DNA of 64,000 bases from Methylomonas sp. LW13 (GCF_016865255.1 NZ_CP033381.1:3968001-4032000); one strand, 5' to 3'. Positions 1-8,741 are shown, numbered from the stretch's first letter. The notes: generated by a model from the sequence alone, not told the origin. Numbers and translations: made by a program.

Positions 1-1289
1 TCATCCAGCCAAGCGGCAATTTTATTGGTTTCGACCAAATGCTCCCGTTGCGATTGCGTCATCTGGCCATTAATGCCACCGACAACTGCTTTGACCTCAT
101 CATCCGTCATCGCCAGCACCCAGTTCAAAAGGCCGGGCAACTCATTGTGCATAACCGTTTCTATACCGCCCAAACCCGCCCACTTGGCTTTGTCGGCATC
201 GGTCACTTTCCGGTTGAACGTTACCGGCATCCGCCGCCTGATTAAGCCGCTGGTATAGTCCGCCGTTTGGATCGCCTCATTGGATGCAACTACGACAACA
301 CCCTGAAATACAAAACTGCCGGATTGTTGCTGATTTTTCTTTTCCATGCGCACTGGATCGCCACCGGTCAAAGCCTTCAATACCGAAACTTCACCACCAT
401 AACGTGAAGAGTCGCTGATCAAAGCCAAGCGCTTGCCATACAATGCCGCCGCCTCGAAACGATTGCTTTCCAGGTTTTTTAAGTCGGTAGCCGCGTGATT
501 TTTTTCACCGATAAAAGCCACCAACAAACGAACCAAGGTTGATTTTCCAGTGCCGCCCTCACCGATTAATTCAAGAAACTTTTGAACATCACCACCTACC
601 AACGCCATTTTGAAAAATGCACGGATGATGTTGACCGATTCCTTATCCTGGCCGCAGGCGTCCCATAACCAACGCTTTATGACATCCAACTTGGCATTTG
701 GCTCGAAACTGTAGGGCAACTGCCAATTGAATTTATGCTTGTCACAATAAGACGTTAGCGCCATTGCCCTGGTATCAAGTACGCCGTTAGCTAACGGCAG
801 CAAATGGCGCTTGTTTTCCCATTCATCCAGTAACAAATAAATCATCAAAAACGACTTGATGTTATTCAGTTTTTGCATAGCATAACCCTGCGGCAATAAC
901 AAGTTCATCGTCTGCATGATGATCTTTAGTGCCCGTTTCTCTGGAATCGTACGCCACAATCCATTTTTCTGGCTGTACCAGTTGCCACCAATGTCGTCAT
1001 AGCAAAGCCAGTTTCTTAGTTTATCCGCAATATGCTCTGCCAGCTTTGACTCCTTTTCGGAAGGATCGCCACCAGTTTGCATAAACCCGACCGATGGCTC
1101 TACATCATCATCGGTTACTATTTCCTTGTGGGTGATGCCATTGATGACTGCTGGAACCCGCACCAGTGATGATGGTGACGAAGGTGATGAAGGCTCTTCA
1201 ACATCAGTTTTTTCAGCCTCACCAACCACGCCCAAAACTTTATCAAGGGCGTCAGTCAAATCGGTACTCGGTATTCGATAGGCAGTCAT
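1..1289 (-). CDS. Phage/plasmid primase-helicase, P4/D5 family (C-terminus cut by window edge)
   Basis: About 429 codons are visible and the frame is open to the left edge. The protein looks like a superfamily 3 replicative helicase of the D5/P4 primase type, which opens the origin of small integrative elements and phages. A Walker A motif GEGGTGKST lies near residues 241-249. It is followed by a strand KRLALISD (Walker B region), a sensor-like VVVASNE and the basic SGLIRRRMPV segment that usually carries the arginine finger. The N-terminal 90 residues are low-complexity and acidic. The ATG at 1287-1289 overlaps the stop of the CHC2 gene by four bases (ATGA), so the two are probably translationally coupled. 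The primase catalytic domain proper is not seen, which suggests that priming and unwinding functions are split between the two proteins. Confidence 0.85.
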   Translation of the reverse strand, partial: MTAYRIPSTDLTDALDKVLGVVGEAEKTDVEEPSSPSSPSSLVRVPAVINGITHKEIVTDDDVEPSVGFMQTGGDPSEKESKLAEHIADKLRNWLCYDDIGGNWYSQKNGLWRTIPEKRALKIIMQTMNLLLPQGYAMQKLNNIKSFLMIYLLLDEWENKRHLLPLANGVLDTRAMALTSYCDKHKFNWQLPYSFEPNAKLDVIKRWLWDACGQDKESVNIIRAFFKMALVGGDVQKFLELIGEGGTGKSTLVRLLVAFIGEKNHAATDLKNLESNRFEAAALYGKRLALISDSSRYGGEVSVLKALTGGDPVRMEKKNQQQSGSFVFQGVVVVASNEAIQTADYTSGLIRRRMPVTFNRKVTDADKAKWAGLGGIETVMHNELPGLLNWVLAMTDDEVKAVVGGINGQMTQSQREHLVETNKIAAWLD

Positions 1290-1729
1290 CGATAAACCTC
1301 GCAATGCAAACGCATAATTGCTTCATAGGCTTTTGTCGCCCGCTGATAATCGTCTTCACTGACATCCTTATTCTTTATGCCCTCGAAACAGATTGCCAAT
1401 ATTCCCGCCTCAATCACCAGCAAATCGAACAATTCTGATTTGTTAAATTTTGGCGCTGAACTTCGCGGAGCATATTGATTTGTCAACGTGTCCGGAAATA
1501 AATCGTTAGCATCAAGACCAATCGCGGACAGAACATCAGCGTAATGGCAACCCGCAAAACAGTGAATGATGATCTTGTCATCGACTTGCTTGATACCCAG
1601 CGACGGATGTTTATCCCCATGAGCCGGACAACAGGCCAACCATTTGTTTGAGCCGGTATTTTTCACTTTGTCCAACCGGCTCAGTAAACGTTCGGTTTTA
1701 GAGTCCAGTGCTTGAAAAGACTGTTTCAT
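1286..1729 (-). CDS. CHC2-type zinc finger protein (primase zinc-binding domain)
   Basis: A 147-residue protein whose first half has the DnaG-type zinc-binding pattern: CCPAHGDKHPS followed by a strand and IIHCFAGCHYADV. That is the CHC2 arrangement, which helps primases recognise the template. No TOPRIM catalytic domain follows. The C-terminal half is helical and unassigned. The start ATG at 1729 was preferred over upstream in-frame codons because AAGGTGG lies just upstream and the fold begins soon after. It overlaps the helicase gene downstream by four bases, so the pair probably acts together in element replication. Confidence 0.8.
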   Translation of the reverse strand: MKQSFQALDSKTERLLSRLDKVKNTGSNKWLACCPAHGDKHPSLGIKQVDDKIIIHCFAGCHYADVLSAIGLDANDLFPDTLTNQYAPRSSAPKFNKSELFDLLVIEAGILAICFEGIKNKDVSEDDYQRATKAYEAIMRLHCEVYR

Positions 1730-1767
1730 AAATCCACCTTGCGACTTAATTGAATGCGATGGATGGA

Positions 1768-1998
1768 TTAATTGGCACAGTCCACAGCATCTAGCAGAGC
1801 CAGAATGTCGGCTTTGCGCCAAGCTGTGGTTCTCTCGCTCAGCTTGACCGGTTGCGGGTATTTACCGGATTTCACCCCGGCCAGAAAGGTTGAGCGGCCT
1901 ATAGGCAAAATTGGCTCGATGCCCCGTTTACGGTCTCCGACGATTTGCCAAATACGCAAATAACCGAGCGCTAACATGGTGTTGGATGTTGCTGACAT
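1768..1998 (-). CDS. AlpA-like excisionase/transcriptional regulator
   Basis: A 76-residue protein with the AlpA/MerR-like winged-helix pattern: a helix, then PIGRSTFLAGVKSGKYPQPVK (recognition helix and wing; the GKYPxPVKLSERTTAWR part is typical), then a W/R-rich strand and a closing helix, KADILALLDAV. AlpA of P4-like elements regulates integrase expression and acts as an excision factor. The ATG at 1998 is favoured because GAGGTG lies six bases upstream; a GTG at 2007 is in frame. It sits directly upstream of the CHC2 gene on the same strand, as in many satellite elements. Confidence 0.8.
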   Translation of the reverse strand: MSATSNTMLALGYLRIWQIVGDRKRGIEPILPIGRSTFLAGVKSGKYPQPVKLSERTTAWRKADILALLDAVDCAN

Positions 1999-2185
1999 TG
2001 GATGCACCTCGTTGTGCTTGCTTAGATGTCCGTAGTCTGCGTTGGATTTTCGGGCCGATTTACGCCGTTTTCCTGTTTTGAATCACTCAAAGTCGGCACC
2101 CTGTAAGCCATTGATATTTAATAAATAGATTTTTAGGGTACACTCGATAAATTTACATAAACCCAGTAAATTCGCGTAAAGCGAG

Positions 2186-2485
2186 CTAAGATGGTTTTTG
2201 GCCTTTTTTAACGATTTGTTGAATTCGTTGACGAGTTAATTTGGTGCCATCCGCGAGTTTGCGAAAAGCCGTTTCCTGTTTTTTAAGATTGGGACCGCCG
2301 CATTCATGAATGAGAAAAGCGATAGCCTTTAGAGTTTCTGCCTTTTCGATAGGGCCGCCGGAAAGATAAAGGTAAGCACGGCAAATCTCTTTGTCGCGCT
2401 GCTCGGTTTTGGCTTTTCTATTCTTCGCGGCAACTTTGGCGGCTTTTCTAGCGCGTTTGATTCGGCCTTTGGCATCAAGTGGCAT
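2186..2485 (-). CDS. Small basic hypothetical protein
   Basis: A 99-residue protein that I do not recognise. The first 35 residues are very rich in Lys, Arg and Ala (around AKGRIKRARKAAKVAAK). The C-terminal third, GTKLTRQRIQQIVKKGQ, resembles a short helix-turn-helix of the sigma-region-4 kind, so it could bind DNA. The ATG at 2485 was chosen because residues upstream of it in the open frame look non-coding; no clear ribosome-binding site was found. It lies on the same strand as the AlpA and primase genes and may be an element regulator. That is inference only. Confidence 0.45.
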   Translation of the reverse strand: MPLDAKGRIKRARKAAKVAAKNRKAKTEQRDKEICRAYLYLSGGPIEKAETLKAIAFLIHECGGPNLKKQETAFRKLADGTKLTRQRIQQIVKKGQKPS

Positions 2486-2679
2486 AAATAGATTTGTTGT
2501 CCTGTCTAGGGGTAGAAATAATGGGCAATATCTTGTTAGATTTTCCCCGCTGCCGGTTAAACTACACACTGCCGGCATCAGTTTGGACGTAGCCAGACAT
2601 CCTTAAATAACACCACAATCGGCGCTGAATACAAAGTTTGCTTATTTCAAACCAGAATGGCCGGAAGGCTGTTCAAGAA

Positions 2680-5600
2680 ATGGACTTTCATACAATGACC
2701 ATGACACCTGAAAAATTTATTGCGCAGTGGACAAAAAACGACCTCACTGAGAAAGCGGGGGCACAGCCGTTTATTGAGGATTTATGCGAACTGTTACAAA
2801 TCGATAAACCACGTAGTTCAGACGATTTTTGTTATGAAAAAGGCGCGATCAAGGATACAGGTGGGCAAGGCTGGGCCAATGTCTGGAAACGCGACTGTTT
2901 CGGTTGGGAAAACAAAAAACCAGGCCGCGATTTGAGTAAAGCGCTGGCGCAATTACGCGAATATTCAGGCAACCTTGGCAATCCGCCCTTGCTGGTGGTT
3001 TGCGACCGCGACCGCATCGAAATCCACACCGCCTTTCGCGGCTACCCGGACGAACCGCGCAGCATTCTGTTAAAAAACATCGGCGAGCCGGCCAATCTGC
3101 AAATCCTAAAGTGGGTATTTACCGATCCTGACAAACTTAAACCGCTCAAGTCCAACGCGGCCATCACCGCCGAAGCTGCCGGCCAATTCGCCAAACTGGC
3201 CAAAGATTTGCGCGAGCGGGGCATCGACCCGCAACACGTCGCCCATTTTCTAACCCAATGCATCTTCTGCATGTTCGCGGAAGACGAAGGCTTACTGCAC
3301 AATAGCCCCACGGACAACGCCGAGATTTTTACCGGTATCCTGAAAGCCGCCCGTGCCGCGCCAGACAAAGCCGCCGACCGCATCAAATTGCTGTTCACCG
3401 CCATGCAGAAAAAAGGCGGCATCTATGGCAACGACGACATTGCCTGGTTTAACGGCGGCTTGTTCAAAACCATCCAGATCCCGCCGCTCACTGCCGGCGA
3501 CGTGGCGATACTTTATGACGCCGCCGCCACTCTGGATTGGCGGGCCATCGATCCCACCATCTTCGGCACCCTGTTCGAACGCGGCCTGGACCCGACCTGC
3601 CGGGCGCAACTCGGCGCGCATTACACCGATGTCGCCACTATTAACAAACTGATAGAGCCGCTGATTACCCGCCCGCTCAGCGCGGAATGGCAAGAAGCCA
3701 AAGCCCAAATGGCAATGCTGATTGCCAAATCCGGCAAAACCACCACCGGCAAAAACTATAAAGCCGCCGCGAATCTTTATCACGGTTACCTGGAACGACT
3801 GCGCAACTTCCGGGTGCTGGATGCCGCCTGTGGCTCCGGCAACTTCCTGTACCTGGCCTTGCATGCGCTAAAGGATTTGGAGCACCGGGCGCAAATCGAC
3901 GCCGAACAGATGGGCCTGCCCAAACAGTTGGACATCATGGCCGGCACCGACAACATTTTGGGTATCGAAACCAACGATTATGCCGCCGAACTGGCTCGAC
4001 TGACGGTGTGGATCGGCGACATTCAATGGTGCCAGCGCAACGGCCGGCCGATCAACAAGAATCCCATCCTGCGCAGCCTGGACGGCATCCAGCATCGCGA
4101 CGCTCTGCTCAACCCTGACGGCAGCGAAACCGACTGGCCGGACGCCGACGTTATCGTTGGTAATCCGCCGTTTTTGGGCGACAAAGTGATGCGTGGTGAA
4201 TTGGGTGATGCTTATGTAACCACTTTGCGAAACTGCTACAAAGGTCGAGTTCCCGGCGGTGCAGATTTGGTGTGCTACTGGTTTGATAAGGCGCGGATGC
4301 AGATTGAGCAAGGTAAAACCCACGCCGCCGGTTTGGTTTCCACCAACTCAATACGCGGCGGCAGCAACCGCAAAGTGCTGGAAAGTATATGCGCCAGCCT
4401 GACAATATTTGACGCCTGGCCGGACGAAGACTGGTTCGATGCCGGTACGGCGGTGAGGGTGTCGCTGGTGTGTTTTGCTGGTGGCTTGCTTGATTCGGAA
4501 ATCCCCCCTCGCCCCCCTTTTACAAAGGGGAGACCAAGGGGGATTTATCCAAACACCCCACGCTTAGCCGGCCAACCGGTGGCAGTGATCCATGCAGATT
4601 TGACGAGGGGGGATGGCGATATAAGTATGGATTTAACGAAAGCTAAGTCTCAGCAAGCAAACAAAAGCATAGCTTTCATGGGTATAACAAAAGTTGGCTC
4701 TTTCGATTTTTCGGGTGAAATTGCACGCTCTTGGACAAAACTGCCTAACCCAAACGGAAAATCAAATATTGAAGTCATTCGACCAAGCTGGAATGGATTA
4801 GATGTGACCAGACGCAATCGTGATACGTGGATCATCGATTTTGGCTACGAACTTTTAGAAGCTGATGCCGCATTATTCGAAACCCCATTTGAATACGCAA
4901 AAACCAATATTTATCCTGAGCGTCAGCGTAATAATCGAGAAGCATACCGATTATTGTGGTGGCGTCATGGTGAGCCCCGTCCTGGGCTCCGAAAACTCTT
5001 GGCTCCTCTGAACCGATTTATTGTTACTCCCGAAGTCTCAAAACATCGCGTTTTTGTTTGGGTTCCCTCAAAGGTTCTCCCAGATAAGAACTTACAGGTC
5101 ATTACCCGTTCTGATGACACTACGTTCGGAATACTGCACTCCCGTTTTCATGAATTGTGGGCTTTGTCTTTGGGTACTTCGCTGGAAGACCGGCCTCGCT
5201 ACACCCCAACCACCTGCTTCGAAACCTTCCCGTTCCCCACAGGCCTGACGCCCGCCGACACCGCGCCCAACACTCAGGAAGACGCAAAAAATGTAGGCCG
5301 GGTTAGCTCGTCAGAGCCTAACCCGACGTCAGCCGCTGCTCCTCAACCAGCCATCATCCCCAGCGAAACCCAACGCCCGTATGCCCAAACCATCGCTGAG
5401 GCCGCTTTTAAACTCAATCAACTCCGCGAAAACTGGCTGAACCCGCCGGAATGGGTGGACTGGGTCATTACCCCGGAAGAAGCAAAAGCTGGCTTTCCCC
5501 ATCGCCCGGTCGCCAAGCCCGGCCATGAAGCCGATTTGAAAAAACGGACCCTCACCAACCTGTACAACGCTAAACCGGCCTGGCTGGTCAACGCCCATCA

Positions 5601-5799
5601 AGCCTTGGACCGCGCCGTCGCGCTAGCCTATGGCTGGAATGATTACACGCCTGAAATGTCCGACGCAGAAATCCTGCAACGACTACTACAGCTCAATTTG
5701 GCACGAGCAGCGCATTCGCAAGATAGTGAGGCAGTGCAGCAAACAGATTCACCCGATACCCAAATCGAAACTAAACCCACGAACAAAGTCGCCGGGTAA
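2680..5799 (+). CDS. MmeI-type restriction-modification enzyme (fused nuclease and DNA adenine methyltransferase)
   Basis: At 1039 residues this matches single-chain Type II restriction-modification enzymes of the MmeI class, which cut DNA and methylate adenine with one polypeptide. The N-terminal region has a nuclease-like segment with FGWENKKPGRDL, giving the E-x-K half of a PD-(D/E)xK site near residues 77-79. The SAM-binding motif LDAACGSGN lies near residues 380-388 and the amino-methyltransferase motif IVGNPPF near residue 495. After them come the target-recognition and C-terminal helical regions. ATGs at 2680, 2695 and 2701 are all possible; 2680 has GGAAGG upstream, while the family often begins MTPEKF (the 2701 start). 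A 50-base palindromic repeat is read in frame near 4497-4550. It is the largest cargo gene of the island. Confidence 0.85.
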   Translation: MDFHTMTMTPEKFIAQWTKNDLTEKAGAQPFIEDLCELLQIDKPRSSDDFCYEKGAIKDTGGQGWANVWKRDCFGWENKKPGRDLSKALAQLREYSGNLGNPPLLVVCDRDRIEIHTAFRGYPDEPRSILLKNIGEPANLQILKWVFTDPDKLKPLKSNAAITAEAAGQFAKLAKDLRERGIDPQHVAHFLTQCIFCMFAEDEGLLHNSPTDNAEIFTGILKAARAAPDKAADRIKLLFTAMQKKGGIYGNDDIAWFNGGLFKTIQIPPLTAGDVAILYDAAATLDWRAIDPTIFGTLFERGLDPTCRAQLGAHYTDVATINKLIEPLITRPLSAEWQEAKAQMAMLIAKSGKTTTGKNYKAAANLYHGYLERLRNFRVLDAACGSGNFLYLALHALKDLEHRAQIDAEQMGLPKQLDIMAGTDNILGIETNDYAAELARLTVWIGDIQWCQRNGRPINKNPILRSLDGIQHRDALLNPDGSETDWPDADVIVGNPPFLGDKVMRGELGDAYVTTLRNCYKGRVPGGADLVCYWFDKARMQIEQGKTHAAGLVSTNSIRGGSNRKVLESICASLTIFDAWPDEDWFDAGTAVRVSLVCFAGGLLDSEIPPRPPFTKGRPRGIYPNTPRLAGQPVAVIHADLTRGDGDISMDLTKAKSQQANKSIAFMGITKVGSFDFSGEIARSWTKLPNPNGKSNIEVIRPSWNGLDVTRRNRDTWIIDFGYELLEADAALFETPFEYAKTNIYPERQRNNREAYRLLWWRHGEPRPGLRKLLAPLNRFIVTPEVSKHRVFVWVPSKVLPDKNLQVITRSDDTTFGILHSRFHELWALSLGTSLEDRPRYTPTTCFETFPFPTGLTPADTAPNTQEDAKNVGRVSSSEPNPTSAAAPQPAIIPSETQRPYAQTIAEAAFKLNQLRENWLNPPEWVDWVITPEEAKAGFPHRPVAKPGHEADLKKRTLTNLYNAKPAWLVNAHQALDRAVALAYGWNDYTPEMSDAEILQRLLQLNLARAAHSQDSEAVQQTDSPDTQIETKPTNKVAG
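4497..4550. repeat. C/G-rich palindromic repeat inserted in frame in the MmeI-type gene
   Basis: Inside the coding sequence, AAATCCCCC (4499-4507) pairs with GGGGGATTT (4538-4546), with a further CCCCTTT / AAAGGGG arm inside. The stretch looks like the small dispersed palindromes found between genes in many bacteria, yet here it is translated without a stop as a Pro/Arg/Gly-rich linker (around residues 607-624). It falls after the methyltransferase motifs and before the presumed recognition domain. The translated piece differs in composition from the protein around it. Confidence 0.65.
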
Positions 5800-5806
5800 T
5801 CCGAAA

Positions 5807-6703
5807 ATGCCTAATCATATTATCAACCCCGACGACTGGTATTACTTTCTGCAAGAGCAGCTTAATAGGCCTGTAGCGGAAAGCTTTGAACTGTTACCTA
5901 TCTTACGTTTTCGCTTTGGCAACCTGTTGAGAGAAGCGATAATTTCGGTCAGATTGGAATATGCCAGCGGGTCTTATTTAATTGCGATCACATGCGTGGG
6001 CAATGAATTAATTCGATTACCAATCGATGCCTTTGTGCCGGAAAGGTTGCTGGCGTTTGATCTGTTTGACCCACCCAGATTAGATCGATTATTAACGATT
6101 ATCACAGCATGGATAGAGTCGCTAGATACACTTGCAGCGGCACGCGAGTTTGAGCTGTTTACCCCGCATGCTCTGGCGCTCATGGAACGGGTTACCACAG
6201 ATTTAAAAGAGTCTGCTTATGAATCTGAAGAAAAATCCATGCAGTTTTACCTGTCATTGAGTCAGGTAATGGGGCGGGAATTTTCCCCCGCCATCCGGAA
6301 AAAAATCGAGGCGACAGTTCGCGCGCAATACAAGGCCAACCCGGCTAATGATATGGCGGGTGAATATCCTGAGAATGAATGGCAGGCGTTGGGAGCCATG
6401 CTGTTCGACGGCTCGCATATTCTCTTGCAAATGGGAATCGACCAATTGCGAAGGGCGGTTTACAGCAAGATTAAGGCATTATCCACTGCTGAAAAACTCG
6501 CTTTATGGTTTGACCTTTGTGAAAACCCGGAAGAAAGTCTTGGTGGCAGCACATTGGAAAATGATTTCAATGTGCTGCACGATACCGATACGTTTGATCC
6601 GTTTCTTGAGTCGATATGCGATGACTTGCAATCCGCCATGCAATCAGACTGGGAAAAGCGGCTCCGTGAAATCGAAGCGAGAGACTTAGAAATCGATGAA
6701 TAG
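5807..6703 (+). CDS. Hypothetical protein linked to the restriction-modification gene
   Basis: A 298-residue acidic, soluble protein with no signal peptide or membrane segment. I do not recognise it. The N-terminal part alternates strands (LPILRFRFGNLLREAIISVRL region), the middle is helical, and the C-terminus is very acidic and ends in charged helices. The ATG at 5807 lies seven bases after the stop of the MmeI-type gene; a longer frame running back into that gene was rejected as overlap. The tight spacing on the same strand suggests one transcript and perhaps coupled translation. A helper, inhibitor or control protein for the enzyme is possible but nothing in the sequence proves it. Confidence 0.7.
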   Translation: MPNHIINPDDWYYFLQEQLNRPVAESFELLPILRFRFGNLLREAIISVRLEYASGSYLIAITCVGNELIRLPIDAFVPERLLAFDLFDPPRLDRLLTIITAWIESLDTLAAAREFELFTPHALALMERVTTDLKESAYESEEKSMQFYLSLSQVMGREFSPAIRKKIEATVRAQYKANPANDMAGEYPENEWQALGAMLFDGSHILLQMGIDQLRRAVYSKIKALSTAEKLALWFDLCENPEESLGGSTLENDFNVLHDTDTFDPFLESICDDLQSAMQSDWEKRLREIEARDLEIDE

Positions 6704-6786
6704 TCATTCATTACATCCTAAGAAGATTCCAATACCAAAGGGAGCGCCTACTTGTCAGCCACCCAATGGTGGTTATAATACACACC

Positions 6787-6972
6787 ATGAATAGCAGGCA
6801 ACTGATCAAGCTACTTGAAGATGACGGGTGGACGCTGCGTAGCGTTAAAGGCAGTCATCATGTCTTTGTTCACCCGGTTAAGCCGGGACATTTGACAGTG
6901 CCGCATCCCAAAAGTGATTTAGGCAAAGGATTGGTGAGTAAGCTGTTAAAACAAGCGGGGTTGAAGGTATGA
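6787..6972 (+). CDS. hicA: HicA family mRNA interferase toxin
   Basis: A 61-residue protein with the HicA double-stranded RNA-binding-like fold. It starts MNSRQLIKLLEDDGW and carries the invariant GSHHVFVHP, whose histidine is the catalytic residue of this ribonuclease family, followed by TVPHPKSDLGKGLVSKLLKQAG. HicA cuts mRNA and stops growth when unbound. The last bases overlap the next gene's start (ATGA), the usual HicAB layout with toxin first. It probably stabilises the island. Confidence 0.92.
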   Translation: MNSRQLIKLLEDDGWTLRSVKGSHHVFVHPVKPGHLTVPHPKSDLGKGLVSKLLKQAGLKV

Positions 6973-7364
6973 GATTTTTTGTTGCGATTGAGCCAGGTGA
7001 TAAGGATCATGCTTTTGGCGTAGTGGTGCCCGATTTGCCAGGTTGCTTTTCGGCAGGCGACACCCTGGACGAGGCATTCGAAAACGCAAAAGAAGCCATT
7101 GATTTATGGTGCGAAACAGTTATCGAAGATGGTGCAATGATTCCACCCGGCAAAACGCTAGCGGAACATCAAGCAGACCCAGAATTTGCTGGTTGGGTGT
7201 GGTCTATCGTAGAGGTGCCGGTAGAACGGTATTTAGGCCCCGCCGAGAAGGTCAATATTACATTGCCTAAGCTGTTGCTGACTCGTATTGACGAATACGC
7301 CAAAGCTCACGGCTCTACCCGTTCCGGGTTCTTGGCTCAAGCCGCCCGGCAGGCGATGCGTTAA
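6969..7364 (+). CDS. hicB: HicB family antitoxin with C-terminal ribbon-helix-helix domain
   Basis: A 131-residue protein. Residues 1-75 form the HicB partial RNase H-like domain that masks the toxin (FGVVVPDLPGCFSAGDTLDEAF is typical). Residues about 92-131 form a ribbon-helix-helix DNA-binding domain (KVNITLPKLLLTRIDEYAK, then GSTRSGFLAQAAR). The second domain lets HicB repress its own operon. It starts within the last codon of hicA and ends four bases before the convergent integrase gene. Confidence 0.92.
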   Translation: MRFFVAIEPGDKDHAFGVVVPDLPGCFSAGDTLDEAFENAKEAIDLWCETVIEDGAMIPPGKTLAEHQADPEFAGWVWSIVEVPVERYLGPAEKVNITLPKLLLTRIDEYAKAHGSTRSGFLAQAARQAMR

Positions 7365-7367
7365 GCC

Positions 7368-8621
7368 TTATCCTTGCTTTCGGAACGGTATCACTTGGGC
7401 CCCGGCCTTCAAGCTATCGAGGTAATCAGCCCAGCTCTGCATCATCCGCCGCCGCTCTTCGAGGTATTGCGCTCGATTATAGGCAGCCCTTACCTGGTCA
7501 CGGGGAGCGTGAGCCAATTGTCGTTCAATAGCATCCGGTGACCAACCTTGTTCATTTAGCAGGGTTGATGCCGTAGTTCTGAAGCCGTGAGCTGTCATCA
7601 CGTCCGAATCATAACCTAACGATTTAAGTGCCGTTCTGATAGTGTTATCCGACATTGGCCGTCCATCGCCCCGACTTGACGGAAAGACATAGTGGCCGCC
7701 ACCTGTGAGCGGTTGAACCATCTCAAGAATGGCGACCGCTTGCGTTGATAATGGCACAATGTGATGAAAATCTGTTTTCGATACATAAGGCCGCCACTCC
7801 CTCGCCACTAAGTCAACATCAGACCAAAGCATTTGCCGGATTTCGCCGGGTCGTTGAAACAGTAGAGGCGAAAGCCTGAACGCCGATTGCACAACAAAGG
7901 TACCCTGATAGTTGCTTATATCTCTGAGCAATTGCGCCACAAGTTTTGGGTCGATGATTGCAGCTCGGTGTTTAACCTTTTGGGCCGGTATCTGTTTGGC
8001 GACAGGTTGCGCTGGGTCGTATTCAGCAAAGTTATGGACAATGGCATAGGCAAATATCGAACTGATTTCAGCGTGGAGCCGGTGGGCCGTTTCAAGCTGC
8101 TGTTTATCAATCATCGGCTTTAGCACTGCCAATATTTCAGACGATTTGACTTCCTTGATTGGCTTATCCCCTAGCAACGGAAAGGCTAAGCGTTCAATCC
8201 TACTGTTTTTTTTGGTGTGGGTTTTTTCGCTGGTAAGGTGGGCGATAGAAGCCAGCCATTGCCGAGCAACATCAGCGAAACTGTTCAGGATCGGCAAACC
8301 TTCCCTAACCCGTTCGTCATTTGCCTTGGCAAGTTGCTTGGCTGCCTTGGCGTCTTTTCTGATTTCGCCTGGGTCTATACCGTTGGCTATTTGTTCACGT
8401 GCTTCTTCCGCCTTACGTCTGGCATTCTCAAGCGATGTATCTGGGTAAGCGCCGAAAGCGATTTTTCTCCGCTTGCCGTCGAAAGCGTAAACGAAACGCC
8501 AAAGCTTGCTTCCTGTTACTCCGACAAATAAGAACAATCCGCCACCGTCGTTGATGGTGTAATCCTTGTCTTTGGACTTAGCAGCCCTGTAGACCGTGTC
8601 TTTATTGAGATTAACCGCCAT
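7368..8621 (-). CDS. Tyrosine recombinase / P4-type integrase
   Basis: A 417-residue integrase of the P4 family. Residues 1-90 form the arm-type DNA-binding (DUF4102) domain, residues about 110-210 the SAM-like core-binding domain, and the rest the catalytic domain. The catalytic set is visible: Arg257 (FQRPGEIR), His345-x-x-Arg348 (TAHGFRTTAS), His371 (LAHAPRDQ) and nucleophile Tyr381 (AAYNRAQY). It inserts and removes the island at tRNA-Leu, which lies 187 bases upstream. The gene is complete and looks functional. Repeated GTTACC sites directly upstream may be its own or AlpA's binding sites. Confidence 0.95.
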   Translation of the reverse strand: MAVNLNKDTVYRAAKSKDKDYTINDGGGLFLFVGVTGSKLWRFVYAFDGKRRKIAFGAYPDTSLENARRKAEEAREQIANGIDPGEIRKDAKAAKQLAKANDERVREGLPILNSFADVARQWLASIAHLTSEKTHTKKNSRIERLAFPLLGDKPIKEVKSSEILAVLKPMIDKQQLETAHRLHAEISSIFAYAIVHNFAEYDPAQPVAKQIPAQKVKHRAAIIDPKLVAQLLRDISNYQGTFVVQSAFRLSPLLFQRPGEIRQMLWSDVDLVAREWRPYVSKTDFHHIVPLSTQAVAILEMVQPLTGGGHYVFPSSRGDGRPMSDNTIRTALKSLGYDSDVMTAHGFRTTASTLLNEQGWSPDAIERQLAHAPRDQVRAAYNRAQYLEERRRMMQSWADYLDSLKAGAQVIPFRKQG

Positions 8622-8623
8622 TT

Positions 8624-8694
8624 TGTTACCTTCGCCCCTTCAAATTGTTACCTTTTTCGCAGGCATTATAGGCACGGTAACAAAAAAGGTAACA
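8624..8694. repeat. Four GTTACC-type sites between integrase and tRNA-Leu
   Basis: GTTACC occurs at 8625-8630 and 8647-8652, and its inverse GGTAAC at 8676-8681 and 8688-8693. Read in the same sense, all four share TGTTACC, and two extend to TGTTACCTTTTTT. Two direct and two inverted copies within 70 bases, right before the integrase start and near the tRNA, suit arm-type integrase sites, AlpA sites or an autorepression operator. Confidence 0.55.
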
Positions 8695-8741
8695 CTTTTA
8701 GGTGTATGTCCCTGTATCTAGCTGCATGTCGCTGGACAATA

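Noticed and set aside
5630-5806. N-terminal extension of the 298-residue protein into the restriction enzyme gene
   Set aside because: It overlaps 170 bases of a well-supported coding frame and the ATG at 5807 sits just after its stop.
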